Source: Clostridium sp. DSM 17811
GTDB lineage: Bacteria > Bacillota > Clostridia > Clostridiales > Clostridiaceae
Assembly (NCBI RefSeq): GCF_018861905.1
Contig: NZ_JAHLDU010000001.1
Span: forward strand, 124,001 to 188,000
Length of the DNA stretch: 64,000 bases
Reading direction: 5' to 3'
Positions 51,080 to 63,017 of this stretch are shown piece by piece. Numbering within the stretch: the first letter of the stretch is position 1; each line of letters opens with the position of its first letter. The position numbers and the translations under genes are program-made. The notes beneath the pieces are model-generated. The model saw nothing but the letters and a program-made list of their open reading frames with translations, was not told the DNA's origin and searched no databases.

Positions 51080-51241
51080 AATTGTCCTCCAGTTTATATA
51101 GTTTTGTCACTTTATCAAAGCATTAATATACTAATTTAGTAATAATTAAAGTTATTGCTATTGACAAAGGTGCCATTTATACTTGTATTGTAAGTGATAA
51201 TGTAAATGATTTTCAAGAAGAAATTTTAAGGAGCGATAAAA

Positions 51242-51970
51242 ATGTCAATATTCATTTTACTTATTTGTACAATAGTAACCTTCACAGCCTGTGGTAGTAA
51301 GAAGGCAGAAACTACTACTGTAAAGACTCAAAACAAAGTAAAAGTTGTAGTTTCATTTAATGCAATGAGAGAAATTTCTACTGCCATATGAAAAGATAAG
51401 GTTTTAAAATCTGTAGACAATAAAAATTTAATAACAGTTGAGGCATCAAAGGGTTCAACCCCAATTGAAAATACAGACTCTGCTGAAAAAGAAGAACACG
51501 GTCAATATGACCAACATCTATGGATTAGTTTAAAAGGTGCAGAAAATCAAGCTAAAAATGTAAGAGATGCTTTAATAAAAGCAGATTCAGCTAACAAAGC
51601 TTATTATGAAAAAAATTATAATTATTTTGCTTTAAAGCTTGATACTCTTTAGAATGAATACAACAAGAAATTTAAAACTGTTAGTAACAAAAACTTTGTA
51701 ACTGGCCATACCGCTTTTGCATACCTTTGCAGAGACTTCGGACTAAAACAAAACAGCGTAGAAAGCGTTTTTGCAGAAGGTTAACCCAGTGCTAAAAAAT
51801 TAAAAGAACTAACAGATTATTGTAAAAAGAATAAAATTAAGACTATATTTGTTGAGGATATGGTAAGCACTAAGGTTTCAGATGCTCTAGCTAAAGAAGT
51901 AGGTGCTAAAGTTGAAAAAAGCTTTGAGCAATGGATACCACTTACGTGGCATCCAAATATTTATTATTAG
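51242..51970 (+). pseudogene. Metal ABC substrate-binding lipoprotein (ZnuA/AdcA type), inactivated
   Basis: AAGGAGCGATAAAA precedes ATG 51242 and a lipoprotein signal with box FTAC. The frame stays open through family segments KVLKSVDNKNLITVEASKG, EHGQYDQHLWISLKGAENQ, ADSANKAYYEKNYN, GHTAFAYLCRDFGLKQ and KIKTIFVEDMVS. It is broken by TGA 51389, TAG 51650 and TAA 51782. About 50 residues, including the first metal histidine region after the N-terminal strand, are deleted. It is divergent from the znuCB remnants; the whole system is dead. Confidence 0.88.
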
Positions 51971-52010
51971 CCCATAGTCTATTTTTTATATTAACCATAT
52001 AAATTTCATA

Positions 52011-52775
52011 CTAAAAGAGCATAATAAAAGTCTTTGCAGTTCTAGGATTCTTAGTTATATGCACATCTAATCCATAAACCTGCTTAAGTATATCTTGTGT
52101 TAATACTTCCTCTGGAATTCCCTCTTTGTAAACTCCACAATCATGCATTAGTATCATATGATCGCAATATGCCGCCGCTATATTCAGATCATGTAATACT
52201 GCAATGATTGTAATTTTTTTATTTAAATTTAATTGTTTTAATTGATCCATTATTTCAATCTGGTGATGAATATCTAGGTGTGAAATGGGCTCATCTAAAA
52301 GTATTATCCCCGTTTCTTGCGAAATCGCTCTTGCAACTACCACTCGTTGTCGTTCTCCCCCACTTAATGTATTTATACTCTTATTTCTAAGTTCCCAAGT
52401 GTTTGTCGCTTTCATAGCCTTCATGGCAATTTCCATGTCTTTTTCACTTTCTGAGGAAAACCTAGAAATATGAGGCGTTCTTCCCATAAGAACTATATCT
52501 TGTACTGAGAAATCAAATTCTATCTCTGTACTTTGTAAAACCACAGCCATTTCCTTTGCTAACACTCTTGGTTTTATTTGGGTTAATTCCTTTTCATTAA
52601 TAATAATCTTTCCTTTATCACTATGGAGTGATTTAGCTAGTAATCTCAAAAGCGTAGTCTTCCCTGATCCATTTGGTCCTAGTATCGTATAAAATTTACC
52701 ACTTTCAAATTTTATATTAATATCCCTTAATACCTCTTGTTCAAAAGAAAAACTCACATTATCTATTTCTATCAA
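52011..52775 (-). CDS. btuD: Iron-siderophore/cobalamin ABC transporter ATP-binding protein
   Basis: A 254-residue ABC ATPase of the FecE/BtuD family. Walker A GPNGSGKTTLL near residue 34, the Q-loop, signature LSGGERQRVVVARA near 138, Walker B IILLDEPISHLDIHH near 157 and the H-loop VLHDLN near 191 are all intact. It is the third gene of a three-gene operon with permease and binding protein. The upstream cobalamin riboswitch points to a corrinoid substrate; the gene symbol rests on that context. Confidence 0.88.
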   Translation of the reverse strand: MIEIDNVSFSFEQEVLRDINIKFESGKFYTILGPNGSGKTTLLRLLAKSLHSDKGKIIINEKELTQIKPRVLAKEMAVVLQSTEIEFDFSVQDIVLMGRTPHISRFSSESEKDMEIAMKAMKATNTWELRNKSINTLSGGERQRVVVARAISQETGIILLDEPISHLDIHHQIEIMDQLKQLNLNKKITIIAVLHDLNIAAAYCDHMILMHDCGVYKEGIPEEVLTQDILKQVYGLDVHITKNPRTAKTFIMLF

Positions 52776-53828
52776 TTAAATCGCCTTCTTCTTGGTTTTA
52801 TATAATAAATATACAAAAAATGGAACTCCAAAAATTGAAGTAATAATTCCAACTGGTATTTCTGAAGGAGGCACAACAACCCTTGCGAGAGTATCACACA
52901 TTATCAAAAATATAGCTCCTCCAAGTGCAGAAAATGGTATAACTATCCTATTGTCAGATCCAAACATCATCCTAATTGCATGAGGCACTATAAGCCCTAC
53001 AAAGCCAATTATTCCACTTACAGCAACAACTGCCGCCACCATTAATGTACTTATCACAAATATATACTTTTTAAACCCGTTTACATCTATACCAAGGCTT
53101 CTTGCACTATCCTCTCCAAGCATCATAACATTTAAATCTCTTGAAAATATAGATATAAATAGAATTGAAGGGACTACTATAACAAATAGTAGAATCACCT
53201 CATCCCAATTAGCTGTCGAAAAGCTACCCATAGTCCACATAACTATCTCTTCAATGTTTTCTCTGTTAAATGTCATCATTAATGAAATAATCGAGGATAA
53301 TAAATAATTTAGAGCAACACCCGCAAGTAGCAGCGTGGTAACTGGGACTTTTGTACCAACTCTAGCAATATTGTATACCAAAAATGTAGTTATTATAGCT
53401 CCAATAAACGCACTTAATGCTACCATGCTCATTCCAAAAATATGAATGCTTTTAAGGAAAACCATAGTTATAGTAGCTCCAAGTGCAGCCCCAGATGAAA
53501 CTCCAAGAACAAACGGGTCTGCCATTGGGTTCTTAAAAATGCCCTGAAAAGAAGTACCAACCACTGAAAGCGCTGCTCCTACAAGGCATGATAAAAGTAT
53601 TCTAGGAAGTCTTAAATTTAACATTATGATCACAGATGTAGACTTAATTCCATCTAATGACCCAAAATTATTTAATATGGGAATTTTGCTTATTACAATA
53701 AATACTGCCTGCCTAAAAGAAATATCCGCCACTCCAACATTTGCCGAAGCAATTATTACAATTAGGAGCAAAAACAATCCCATTATAAAAACTCTTCTAT
53801 AAAAATTCTTCTTTTCTATAAACGTCAT
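52776..53828 (-). CDS. btuC: FecCD-family ABC permease (cobalamin type)
   Basis: A 350-residue BtuC/FecCD permease with about ten TM helices. LRLPRILLSCLVGAALSVVGTSFQGIFKNPMADPFVLGVSSGAALG around residues 72-118 is the family signature, and GFVGLIVPHAIRM near 280 forms the ATPase-coupling region. It adjoins the ATPase gene without spacing and follows the binding-protein gene by 16 bases. Confidence 0.9.
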   Translation of the reverse strand: MTFIEKKNFYRRVFIMGLFLLLIVIIASANVGVADISFRQAVFIVISKIPILNNFGSLDGIKSTSVIIMLNLRLPRILLSCLVGAALSVVGTSFQGIFKNPMADPFVLGVSSGAALGATITMVFLKSIHIFGMSMVALSAFIGAIITTFLVYNIARVGTKVPVTTLLLAGVALNYLLSSIISLMMTFNRENIEEIVMWTMGSFSTANWDEVILLFVIVVPSILFISIFSRDLNVMMLGEDSARSLGIDVNGFKKYIFVISTLMVAAVVAVSGIIGFVGLIVPHAIRMMFGSDNRIVIPFSALGGAIFLIMCDTLARVVVPPSEIPVGIITSIFGVPFFVYLLYKTKKKAI

Positions 53829-53844
53829 GGCAAAGCAACTCCTT

Positions 53845-54789
53845 TTATTTGAAAAGTTCAGGATGAATTAATTTAGCAATTGCTTCTAGACCATCTGCAA
53901 GTCTTGGTCCCTGCCTAGCAATAATATTCTCATCAACTTCTAATAGTTTTCCACTTTTTACTGCTTTTAAATCTTTATACCCACTTGTATCTTTTATGCC
54001 TTTTTTTGAATCATATAACTTTGAGCATATTAGTATATCAGGATTTTTTTCTACCAGCTTTTCTACACTGTATTTCCAACCGACTACATCCTTAGCAGCA
54101 TTTTCTCCACCAGCCATATCAATCATATTCCCTATAAATGTATCTTTACCTGCTGTGAAATCACCACTTTTACCGAAACCCGCTACATAGTAAACTGTAG
54201 GTTTTTTAGCTCCTTTTACCTTCTTAGTTACATCTGCAACCTTCTTTTGCATAGCTGATATTATTGACAACGCTTTATCACTTGCATTTACAATTTGTCC
54301 AAGTTTTGACATTGTATCATATACACCATCAAAATTTTCTTCACCATAAAGCACTACAACCTTTATATTAAGACCTTCTAATTTTTTAATAACATCCTTA
54401 TCAAAATGAGTCGATGCTATTACTACATCAGGTTTTAACTCTACAATCTTTTCTATATTTGGTTTTAATAATCCACCAACAGATGTAACCTTATTGGCCT
54501 TAGCTGGATAATCATCATAATCACTTCTACCAACTAGACTTGTGCCTTTTCCAAGGGCATATATTCCCTCTGTTATATTTGGCGCAATTGCAATAATCCT
54601 TTTAGGTTCTTTTTCAATAGTAATTGTTCTATTATATGAATCAATCACCTTTAGTGGGTAGGATACAGTACTTGTTGCTTTTTTCGTAGTATTTTGTCCA
54701 TTATTAATAACTCCATTATTGCCACACGCACTTAGAACAAAACAAAAGACAACTAAAACTATAGTTATTAAATTTTTTCTTTTAAACAT
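53845..54789 (-). CDS. btuF: ABC substrate-binding lipoprotein, BtuF/FepB type
   Basis: A 314-residue class III binding protein. The lipoprotein signal ends FVLSACG. The mature domain has the two-lobed pattern: RTITIEKEPKRIIAIAPNITEGIYALGKG, then IEKIVELKPDVVIAS, with a long helix linker. It lies first in the btuFCD operon with a strong ribosome site (GGAGG). The riboswitch and its terminator are about 250 bases upstream. Confidence 0.88.
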   Translation of the reverse strand: MFKRKNLITIVLVVFCFVLSACGNNGVINNGQNTTKKATSTVSYPLKVIDSYNRTITIEKEPKRIIAIAPNITEGIYALGKGTSLVGRSDYDDYPAKANKVTSVGGLLKPNIEKIVELKPDVVIASTHFDKDVIKKLEGLNIKVVVLYGEENFDGVYDTMSKLGQIVNASDKALSIISAMQKKVADVTKKVKGAKKPTVYYVAGFGKSGDFTAGKDTFIGNMIDMAGGENAAKDVVGWKYSVEKLVEKNPDILICSKLYDSKKGIKDTSGYKDLKAVKSGKLLEVDENIIARQGPRLADGLEAIAKLIHPELFK

Positions 54790-54807
54790 AAAAAACCTCC
54801 ATAATAA

Positions 54808-54948
54808 TTAATCTTCTATAAAAATAGTCCACTTTACATTCCAATTAAGTAGCTTATTTTTAAAAATGATTACATTCTTTTTTCTATACTTTCGGTAATT
54901 TGAATAAGCTACTCCAGTTCTATGATGATGGTTCACATCCTTATTCAT
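54808..54948 (-). CDS. Possible 46-residue leader ORF before btuF
   Basis: ATG 54948 is preceded by AAAAGGTGGTGGAAT, a good ribosome site. The peptide begins NKDVNHHHRTGVAYSNYRKY and is strongly basic, ending WTIFIED at 54808, 18 bases before the btuF ATG. It lies downstream of the riboswitch terminator, so it would be made only when btuF is transcribed. It may be a coupled leader peptide, a small His-rich protein, or chance; I do not recognise a family. Confidence 0.45.
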   Translation of the reverse strand: MNKDVNHHHRTGVAYSNYRKYRKKNVIIFKNKLLNWNVKWTIFIED

Positions 54949-55008
54949 ATTCCACCACCTTTTAATTTTTACCTAATTTCAGCATTGTAGAATAATTTAC
55001 AACCAAAA

Positions 55009-55039
55009 CAAAAAACCTTCTAACTAAAGCGTTAGAAGG
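55009..55039 (-). terminator. Riboswitch-controlled terminator
   Basis: CCTTCTAAC/GTTAGAAGG stem (55016-55039) followed on the minus strand by TTTTTTG. It lies about 60 bases downstream of the aptamer and before btuF. Confidence 0.85.
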
Positions 55040-55101
55040 AAACAATCAAAAATATGTTTAATAATATAAAATCAACAAACAAATCTTCATTATAAAGCTC
55101 C

Positions 55102-55265
55102 CTCTATCACTCGTAGAGTTACGGTGCAAAAATATAGGCAGATATTCTGACTTAAGAATCATTATCTAAGTACGCCTTCCCCGTTTACGAGTGACATATT
55201 GTACTTAAATTCATCTATTACAGCTACGAGATAGTTCAGGATTTTAACCTGATTCCCTTTTAATT
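55102..55265 (-). promoter_or_regulatory. Cobalamin riboswitch
   Basis: On the minus strand the element contains GGGAATCAGG..., TGTCACT (variant of GCCACT), GGGGAAGGC and AGTCAGAATATCTGCC, the conserved blocks of the B12 aptamer. The P13 hairpin CTCTA-CGAGTGA-TAGAG (55118-55102) presents a loop exactly complementary to TCACTCG in L5 (55194-55188), giving a 7-bp kissing loop. It controls btuF-btuC-btuD by transcription termination. Confidence 0.9.
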
Positions 55266-55384
55266 AAATTTAATTAAACCTATATTCTATTATTCAATTT
55301 GATTTTAGTTTACACCATGTTAACAATTTAATCAATGTTTTCTATTGAAATAACTTAATTTTGAAAATATTGAAAATGCATACA

Positions 55385-55672
55385 TTAATCCTTGTTTTTA
55401 AAAATAAATTCTACTAATTCCCTGACTTCCTCATTACAAATACTATAATTTATCTCTAACCCATTTCTTTTCCCTACAATTATTTTTGCCATTCTTAATT
55501 TTTGTAAATGCTGAGATAAAGTAGATTGTGGAATACCTAAACAATCTTGCATGTGACTTACATTACATGCTCCTTTTCCAAGTAATCCATTAATAATACA
55601 AAGCCTTACTGGATGAGCTAATATCTTAAGCATTTCTGCAATTTCATTATATTCCATATAATCCTTTTCCAT
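55385..55672 (-). CDS. ArsR-family regulator, cysteine-containing paralogue
   Basis: A 95-residue winged-helix protein, very similar along its length to the regulator at 44.7 kb (AHPVRLCIINGLL, GACNVSHMQDCLGIPQSTLSQHLQKLRMAKIIVGKRNGLEINYSI). The same three cysteines are kept. It is a single gene between ligA and the btu operon, transcribed toward btuF but separated by the riboswitch region. Its signal could be persulfide, a metal, or both. Confidence 0.85.
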   Translation of the reverse strand: MEKDYMEYNEIAEMLKILAHPVRLCIINGLLGKGACNVSHMQDCLGIPQSTLSQHLQKLRMAKIIVGKRNGLEINYSICNEEVRELVEFIFKNKD

Positions 55673-55760
55673 GACAATTACCTCTTTCTAAATGTATTTT
55701 CATATTAATATTGTTATATTCATATATTATGATACAAATAACAGATAATATCAATACTAA

Positions 55761-55803
55761 TAAAAAATAACATGCCAATTATATTATCAATTAACATGTT
55801 ATT
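55761..55803 (-). terminator. Terminator of ligA
   Basis: AATAACATG/CATGTTATT with an inner AATT pairing, followed on the minus strand by TTTTTTATTAG, 43 bases after the ligA stop. Confidence 0.75.
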
Positions 55804-55845
55804 TCTTATGTTTTTAAGAACTTCATTTTTTAGTTAACTTATTAA

Positions 55846-57855
<2,010 letters not shown>

Positions 57856-57933
57856 CTATCCCTCTAGAAGTTGCTTTAATCAAATTTCACTCATATTCAT
57901 AAACTATAACCTTTACGCAAAACAGCACACAAC

Positions 57934-57992
57934 TTTTAGGCCTTTTGAATAAAATGACTAGCATTCTTACTAGCTATTTTATCCAAAATGCC
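57934..57992 (-). terminator. Long stem-loop between pcrA and ligA
   Basis: AGGCCTTTTGAATAAAAT...CTAG and CTAG...ATTTTATCCAAAATGCCT pair over about 24 positions with few mismatches. The pcrA stop is about 95 bases upstream of it on the minus strand; T-run is modest. Confidence 0.55.
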
Positions 57993-58085
57993 TCAGTTGC
58001 ATACACTATGCACAAATTACATTTATGATGCACAAGTTACCTTCAAATAAATATCAATCAAAATACTAGTCTTATTTTACAAACC

Positions 58086-60365
58086 TTATAACATTTCTAG
58101 TGGTGCCTTTGATAACATTAGCTTTTTTATTCCCATGTTATCAAAGGCTATTGAAATCAGAGTATCACCATCAGAACTTGACCTTGACACTATTGTTCCT
58201 ATTCCAAATTTAGTATGTCTAACTTTTCTACCTACTGTAGCTTCGCTACTTATGTTATTTAATCCATTATTAATAACATTCTCACTATTAATACTTTGCT
58301 GACCTGAATTATCTCCATGTGCCGTAGCTGATACATAATCTTGTGGCGCAGTTTTACTTAACAGACCATGTGGATTATATCTTTGTGACTCCTTGGCATT
58401 TTTTCTCTTTAACACCTGCGTAGTCCTATTTTTAGCTCCACCTATAATTTCTTTTAAATCCGGAGAAATCTCACTAATAAAATCTGATGGTTGATATGAA
58501 ACATTTCTACCAAATACCATTCTACTTTCTGCAGAAGTTATATATAGTTTTTCTTCCGCCCTTGTTATTGCAACATAACATAAACGCCTTGATTCTTCCA
58601 TTTCAGTAGGGTTATTAATGGAGGACATACCTGGGAATATTCCATTTTCCATTCCTACCATAAATACTACTGGAAATTCTAACCCTTTAGCACTATGAAC
58701 TGTCATCATTGCTGCCGTATCAATGGTTTCATCAGGATCATCAGTGGTTGAACCTAAACTTACACCCTCTAAAAATGTTAGGAGTGATTTATCCTCTGAA
58801 GTTCTTTCAAATTCTACAGCATCTGATACTAATTCCTTTATATTCTCAACTCTACTCTCATCTTCTGGTTCCTTAGAGTTTTCGAGTTGCTTTAAATATC
58901 CTGTATCTTCTATTATAGTCTTAATAAGCTTAGATACTGATACCTCTTCATTTTTAGCCATAAAATTATTCATAAGACTTACAAATTTACTTATAGATGA
59001 TTTATTTCTAGTCGTAAGTGTAGGTATATACTCTACATCCAAAATAGCGCTATATAAACATTGCTCTATTCCATTTGCAAATTCTTGAATCTTTTGAATA
59101 GTTGCATCCCCTATATTTCTTTTAGGTACATTTATAATTCTCTTTAAGGCAATATCATCAAGCGGATTATTAATAAGCTTTAAATATGCCATTATATCCT
59201 TTATTTCTTTTCTATCATAAAACTTTAATCCTCCTACTATCTTATATGGAATTAAATGTTTTCGAAAACTTTCCTCAAAAATACGTGATTGAGAATTCAT
59301 CCTATATAAAATTGCAAAATCTTTATAACTTCTATTTCCCTCACCCATAATTGTCTTGATCTGATTTGATACAAAATTTGCTTCATCTCTATCTGTAAAT
59401 GCTCTATACAGATTAATTTTCTCGCCACTTTCTTTTTCAGTTCTAAGAGCCTTATCTTTTCTTTGAGAATTATTTTTTATGACTTCATTAGCCGCCATAA
59501 GTATATTACCTTTTGATCTATAATTTTGCTCAAGTTTAACAACCTTTGCCTTTGGATAATCTTTTTCAAAATCTAAGATATTGGTTACATCCGCACCTCT
59601 CCAAGCGTAGATGCATTGGTCATCATCGCCAACTACACATATATTCTCTGTCTTATCTACTAAAAGTTTTATAAGCTCATACTGTGCTTTGTTTGTGTCT
59701 TGATACTCATCCACCATAATATATTTGAATTTTGAATGATAAAAGTCCAAAACATCCTTATTGTTTTTTAAGAGTTCAACAGCTTTAAATATTAAATCAT
59801 CAAAATCTAACGCATTATTACCCTTTAGTTTCTTTTGGTAAAGAAGATATACGTCAGCTACTTTATTTTTTCTAAAATCGCCCTCATTTTCTTTTTTAAA
59901 TTTAGCAGCAGAAATGAGTTCATTTTTAGCACTTGATATTTTGTTTAAAATTTCTGAATCTGTTAGATCTTTATCATTTATATCAATTTCCTTCATGCAC
60001 TGTTTAATTAAACTTTTTTGATCATAACTATCATATATAGTAAAATTTTTATTATATCCTATTTTATCTATTTCCCGTCTTAGAATTCTAACACAACTAG
60101 AATGGAATGTAGAAATCCACATATTATCTGCTATATTACCTACAAGTGATCGTACCCTATCCTTCATTTCACCAGCAGCTTTATTAGTAAATGTTATAGA
60201 TAAGATTTGTGATGGATATATGTTTAAATCTTGAATCATATGTGCAATTCTATAAGTCAAAACTCTAGTTTTTCCAGAACCTGCACCAGCAAGTATTAGC
60301 AATGGACCGTCAACCGTTATTGCAGCCTCACATTGCTCTTTATTTAACAAATTTTTTAAATCCAT
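58086..60365 (-). CDS. pcrA: ATP-dependent DNA helicase PcrA
   Basis: A 759-residue UvrD/Rep superfamily 1 helicase. Motifs visible: Q motif LLNKEQCEAA, Walker A LAGAGSGKTRVLTYRI near residues 25-40, motif Ia TFTNKAAGEMK, DEYQDTNKAQYEL (II), GDDDQCIYAWRGAD (III), and TVHSAKGLEFPVVF and YVAITRAEEKLY (V-VI) near the C-terminus. The last 60 residues form the variable tail with VGRKVRHTKFGIGTIV, a Tudor-like RNA-polymerase-binding segment. The pcrA-ligA order is common in Firmicutes. Confidence 0.96.
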   Translation of the reverse strand: MDLKNLLNKEQCEAAITVDGPLLILAGAGSGKTRVLTYRIAHMIQDLNIYPSQILSITFTNKAAGEMKDRVRSLVGNIADNMWISTFHSSCVRILRREIDKIGYNKNFTIYDSYDQKSLIKQCMKEIDINDKDLTDSEILNKISSAKNELISAAKFKKENEGDFRKNKVADVYLLYQKKLKGNNALDFDDLIFKAVELLKNNKDVLDFYHSKFKYIMVDEYQDTNKAQYELIKLLVDKTENICVVGDDDQCIYAWRGADVTNILDFEKDYPKAKVVKLEQNYRSKGNILMAANEVIKNNSQRKDKALRTEKESGEKINLYRAFTDRDEANFVSNQIKTIMGEGNRSYKDFAILYRMNSQSRIFEESFRKHLIPYKIVGGLKFYDRKEIKDIMAYLKLINNPLDDIALKRIINVPKRNIGDATIQKIQEFANGIEQCLYSAILDVEYIPTLTTRNKSSISKFVSLMNNFMAKNEEVSVSKLIKTIIEDTGYLKQLENSKEPEDESRVENIKELVSDAVEFERTSEDKSLLTFLEGVSLGSTTDDPDETIDTAAMMTVHSAKGLEFPVVFMVGMENGIFPGMSSINNPTEMEESRRLCYVAITRAEEKLYITSAESRMVFGRNVSYQPSDFISEISPDLKEIIGGAKNRTTQVLKRKNAKESQRYNPHGLLSKTAPQDYVSATAHGDNSGQQSINSENVINNGLNNISSEATVGRKVRHTKFGIGTIVSRSSSDGDTLISIAFDNMGIKKLMLSKAPLEML

Positions 60366-60510
60366 GAAACCACTCCTTATATTATATTAATACTAGTTAC
60401 GTCTAGTGTTATTTTAGATCTATCTAACTTTTTTACCACTCCACCTTAAGGCATAAATATACCTATAATTATATCACATTGTGCAAGAACTTAAACACTA
60501 TAAAAAATAT

Positions 60511-60573
60511 AGACGGTTAATTTATATCACTCTTTTATCATTAGCTAAATCGAGTAAATATATATTAACCGTC
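60511..60573 (-). terminator. Terminator of the YerC-like gene
   Basis: GACGGTTAAT and ATTAACCGTC close a larger AT stem, followed on the minus strand by TATATTTTTTATAG. Confidence 0.75.
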
Positions 60574-60613
60574 ACTTTTTATGTTTTAATTCATATTTTA
60601 AAATTAGTCACAC

Positions 60614-60919
60614 TTATTTTTTTGATTTCAAACGTTCTAATATAAGTTTATATCCATCGCTACCATAATTTAGTGCTCTATTGATTCTACTAATTGTGGC
60701 AGTGCTTGCGCCTGTAGCACCTGTGATGTCCATATATGTCCTTTTATCTGCAAGCATTGTTGCTATTTGAAATCTTTGTTCAAATGCCTTTATTTCGTTT
60801 ATAGTGCATATATCCTCAAAAAATCTATAACACTCTTCTTTTGTTTGAAGGCTTAAAATACCTTCAAAAAGAAAATCCATATCCTTACTTTCTAATTTTG
60901 AACTATATTCGCTCATCAT
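60614..60919 (-). CDS. YerC/YecD family TrpR-related protein
   Basis: A 101-residue helical protein of the TrpR-like YerC family: FFEDICTINEIKAFEQRFQIATMLADKRTYMDITGATGASTATISRINRALNYGSDGYK. The GASTATISRINR segment is the helix-turn-helix. These proteins are usually encoded next to pcrA, as here, and their targets are not established. The start follows a GGTG-type ribosome site. Confidence 0.9.
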   Translation of the reverse strand: MMSEYSSKLESKDMDFLFEGILSLQTKEECYRFFEDICTINEIKAFEQRFQIATMLADKRTYMDITGATGASTATISRINRALNYGSDGYKLILERLKSKK

Positions 60920-61017
60920 CCTTCACCTCTAATAATCATAGACTGCTTTAACTAATGTTCATTCATATTACTTATATACTAGACATCTTTTTTTATATAA
61001 TAACTTTTTAAAATATA

Positions 61018-61055
61018 AAAAAATGCAGTTTATTAAAATTATTTAAATAAACTGC
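61018..61055 (-). terminator. Terminator of secG
   Basis: GCAGTTTATT/AATAAACTGC followed on the minus strand by ATTTTTTTATA. Confidence 0.8.
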
Positions 61056-61099
61056 TCTAAAATCTAAAATATTTATTAGTGTACCTAAACTATGATTAA

Positions 61100-61330
61100 T
61101 TATTTTACTACATTTAGCATTGCTATACAAAAAGTAAAACAAAGTGCAGAAACTACTGTAACTCGCGCTAGCATTGATTCAGCTGTTTTGGTTTTGTTTT
61201 TTGCAAAAAAAGTTTCCGAAGTCCCTCCTATAAGGCCACTTAGTCCATCTGTTTTACTAGGTTGCATCATAACTGAAACAATTATAGCAATTGACGATAT
61301 AACCAATAAAACCATTATTAAAGTACGCAT
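61100..61330 (-). CDS. secG: Preprotein translocase subunit SecG
   Basis: A 76-residue protein with two TM helices and the SecG loop MQPSKTDGLSGLIGGTSETFFAKNKTKTAE between them. It stabilises the SecYEG channel during export. Placement downstream of eno is usual in clostridia. GGGGGTG precedes the start. Confidence 0.93.
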   Translation of the reverse strand: MRTLIMVLLVISSIAIIVSVMMQPSKTDGLSGLIGGTSETFFAKNKTKTAESMLARVTVVSALCFTFCIAMLNVVK

Positions 61331-61510
61331 ATGTACACCCCCTGTTTAATAAATACTTGACTATTTTAATATATTCTAAGGTATCTTACAATAAAATGTA
61401 ATTTATCTACTTACTCCACCATCATTGCAAAAAACATAAAAATATATTTTTATCATTATATTTTTATGTTAATTCTAACACAATTTCATTTAAAAATCCA
61501 CCTTGACTTG

Positions 61511-61552
61511 AATAAAAAATAAGAGCATAGCCCTAAAGACTATACTCCTATT
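61511..61552 (-). terminator. Terminator of eno
   Basis: AATAGGAGTATAGTC/GGCTATGCTCTTATT stem followed on the minus strand by TTTTTTATTC, 11 bases after the eno stop. Confidence 0.8.
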
Positions 61553-61562
61553 TCATTACTAA

Positions 61563-62864
<1,302 letters not shown>

Positions 62865-63017
62865 TTACCTCCAAATTTTTTATCTATGTTATTATTACCT
62901 AAGTTTAATCAATATAATCCTAAGTTAATAGAATTTAAACTAAACTTAGATAATATAATAGTTTGATTCAATTTTCATTTAGTTTAAAATTTAATGATAT
63001 TTCAGCGATCCAGGAGA

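Noticed and set aside
51389-51391. In-frame TGA in the ZnuA-like gene as a selenocysteine codon
   Set aside because: Two further stops (TAG, TAA) and a large internal deletion in the same frame, plus dead partner genes, show simple decay.
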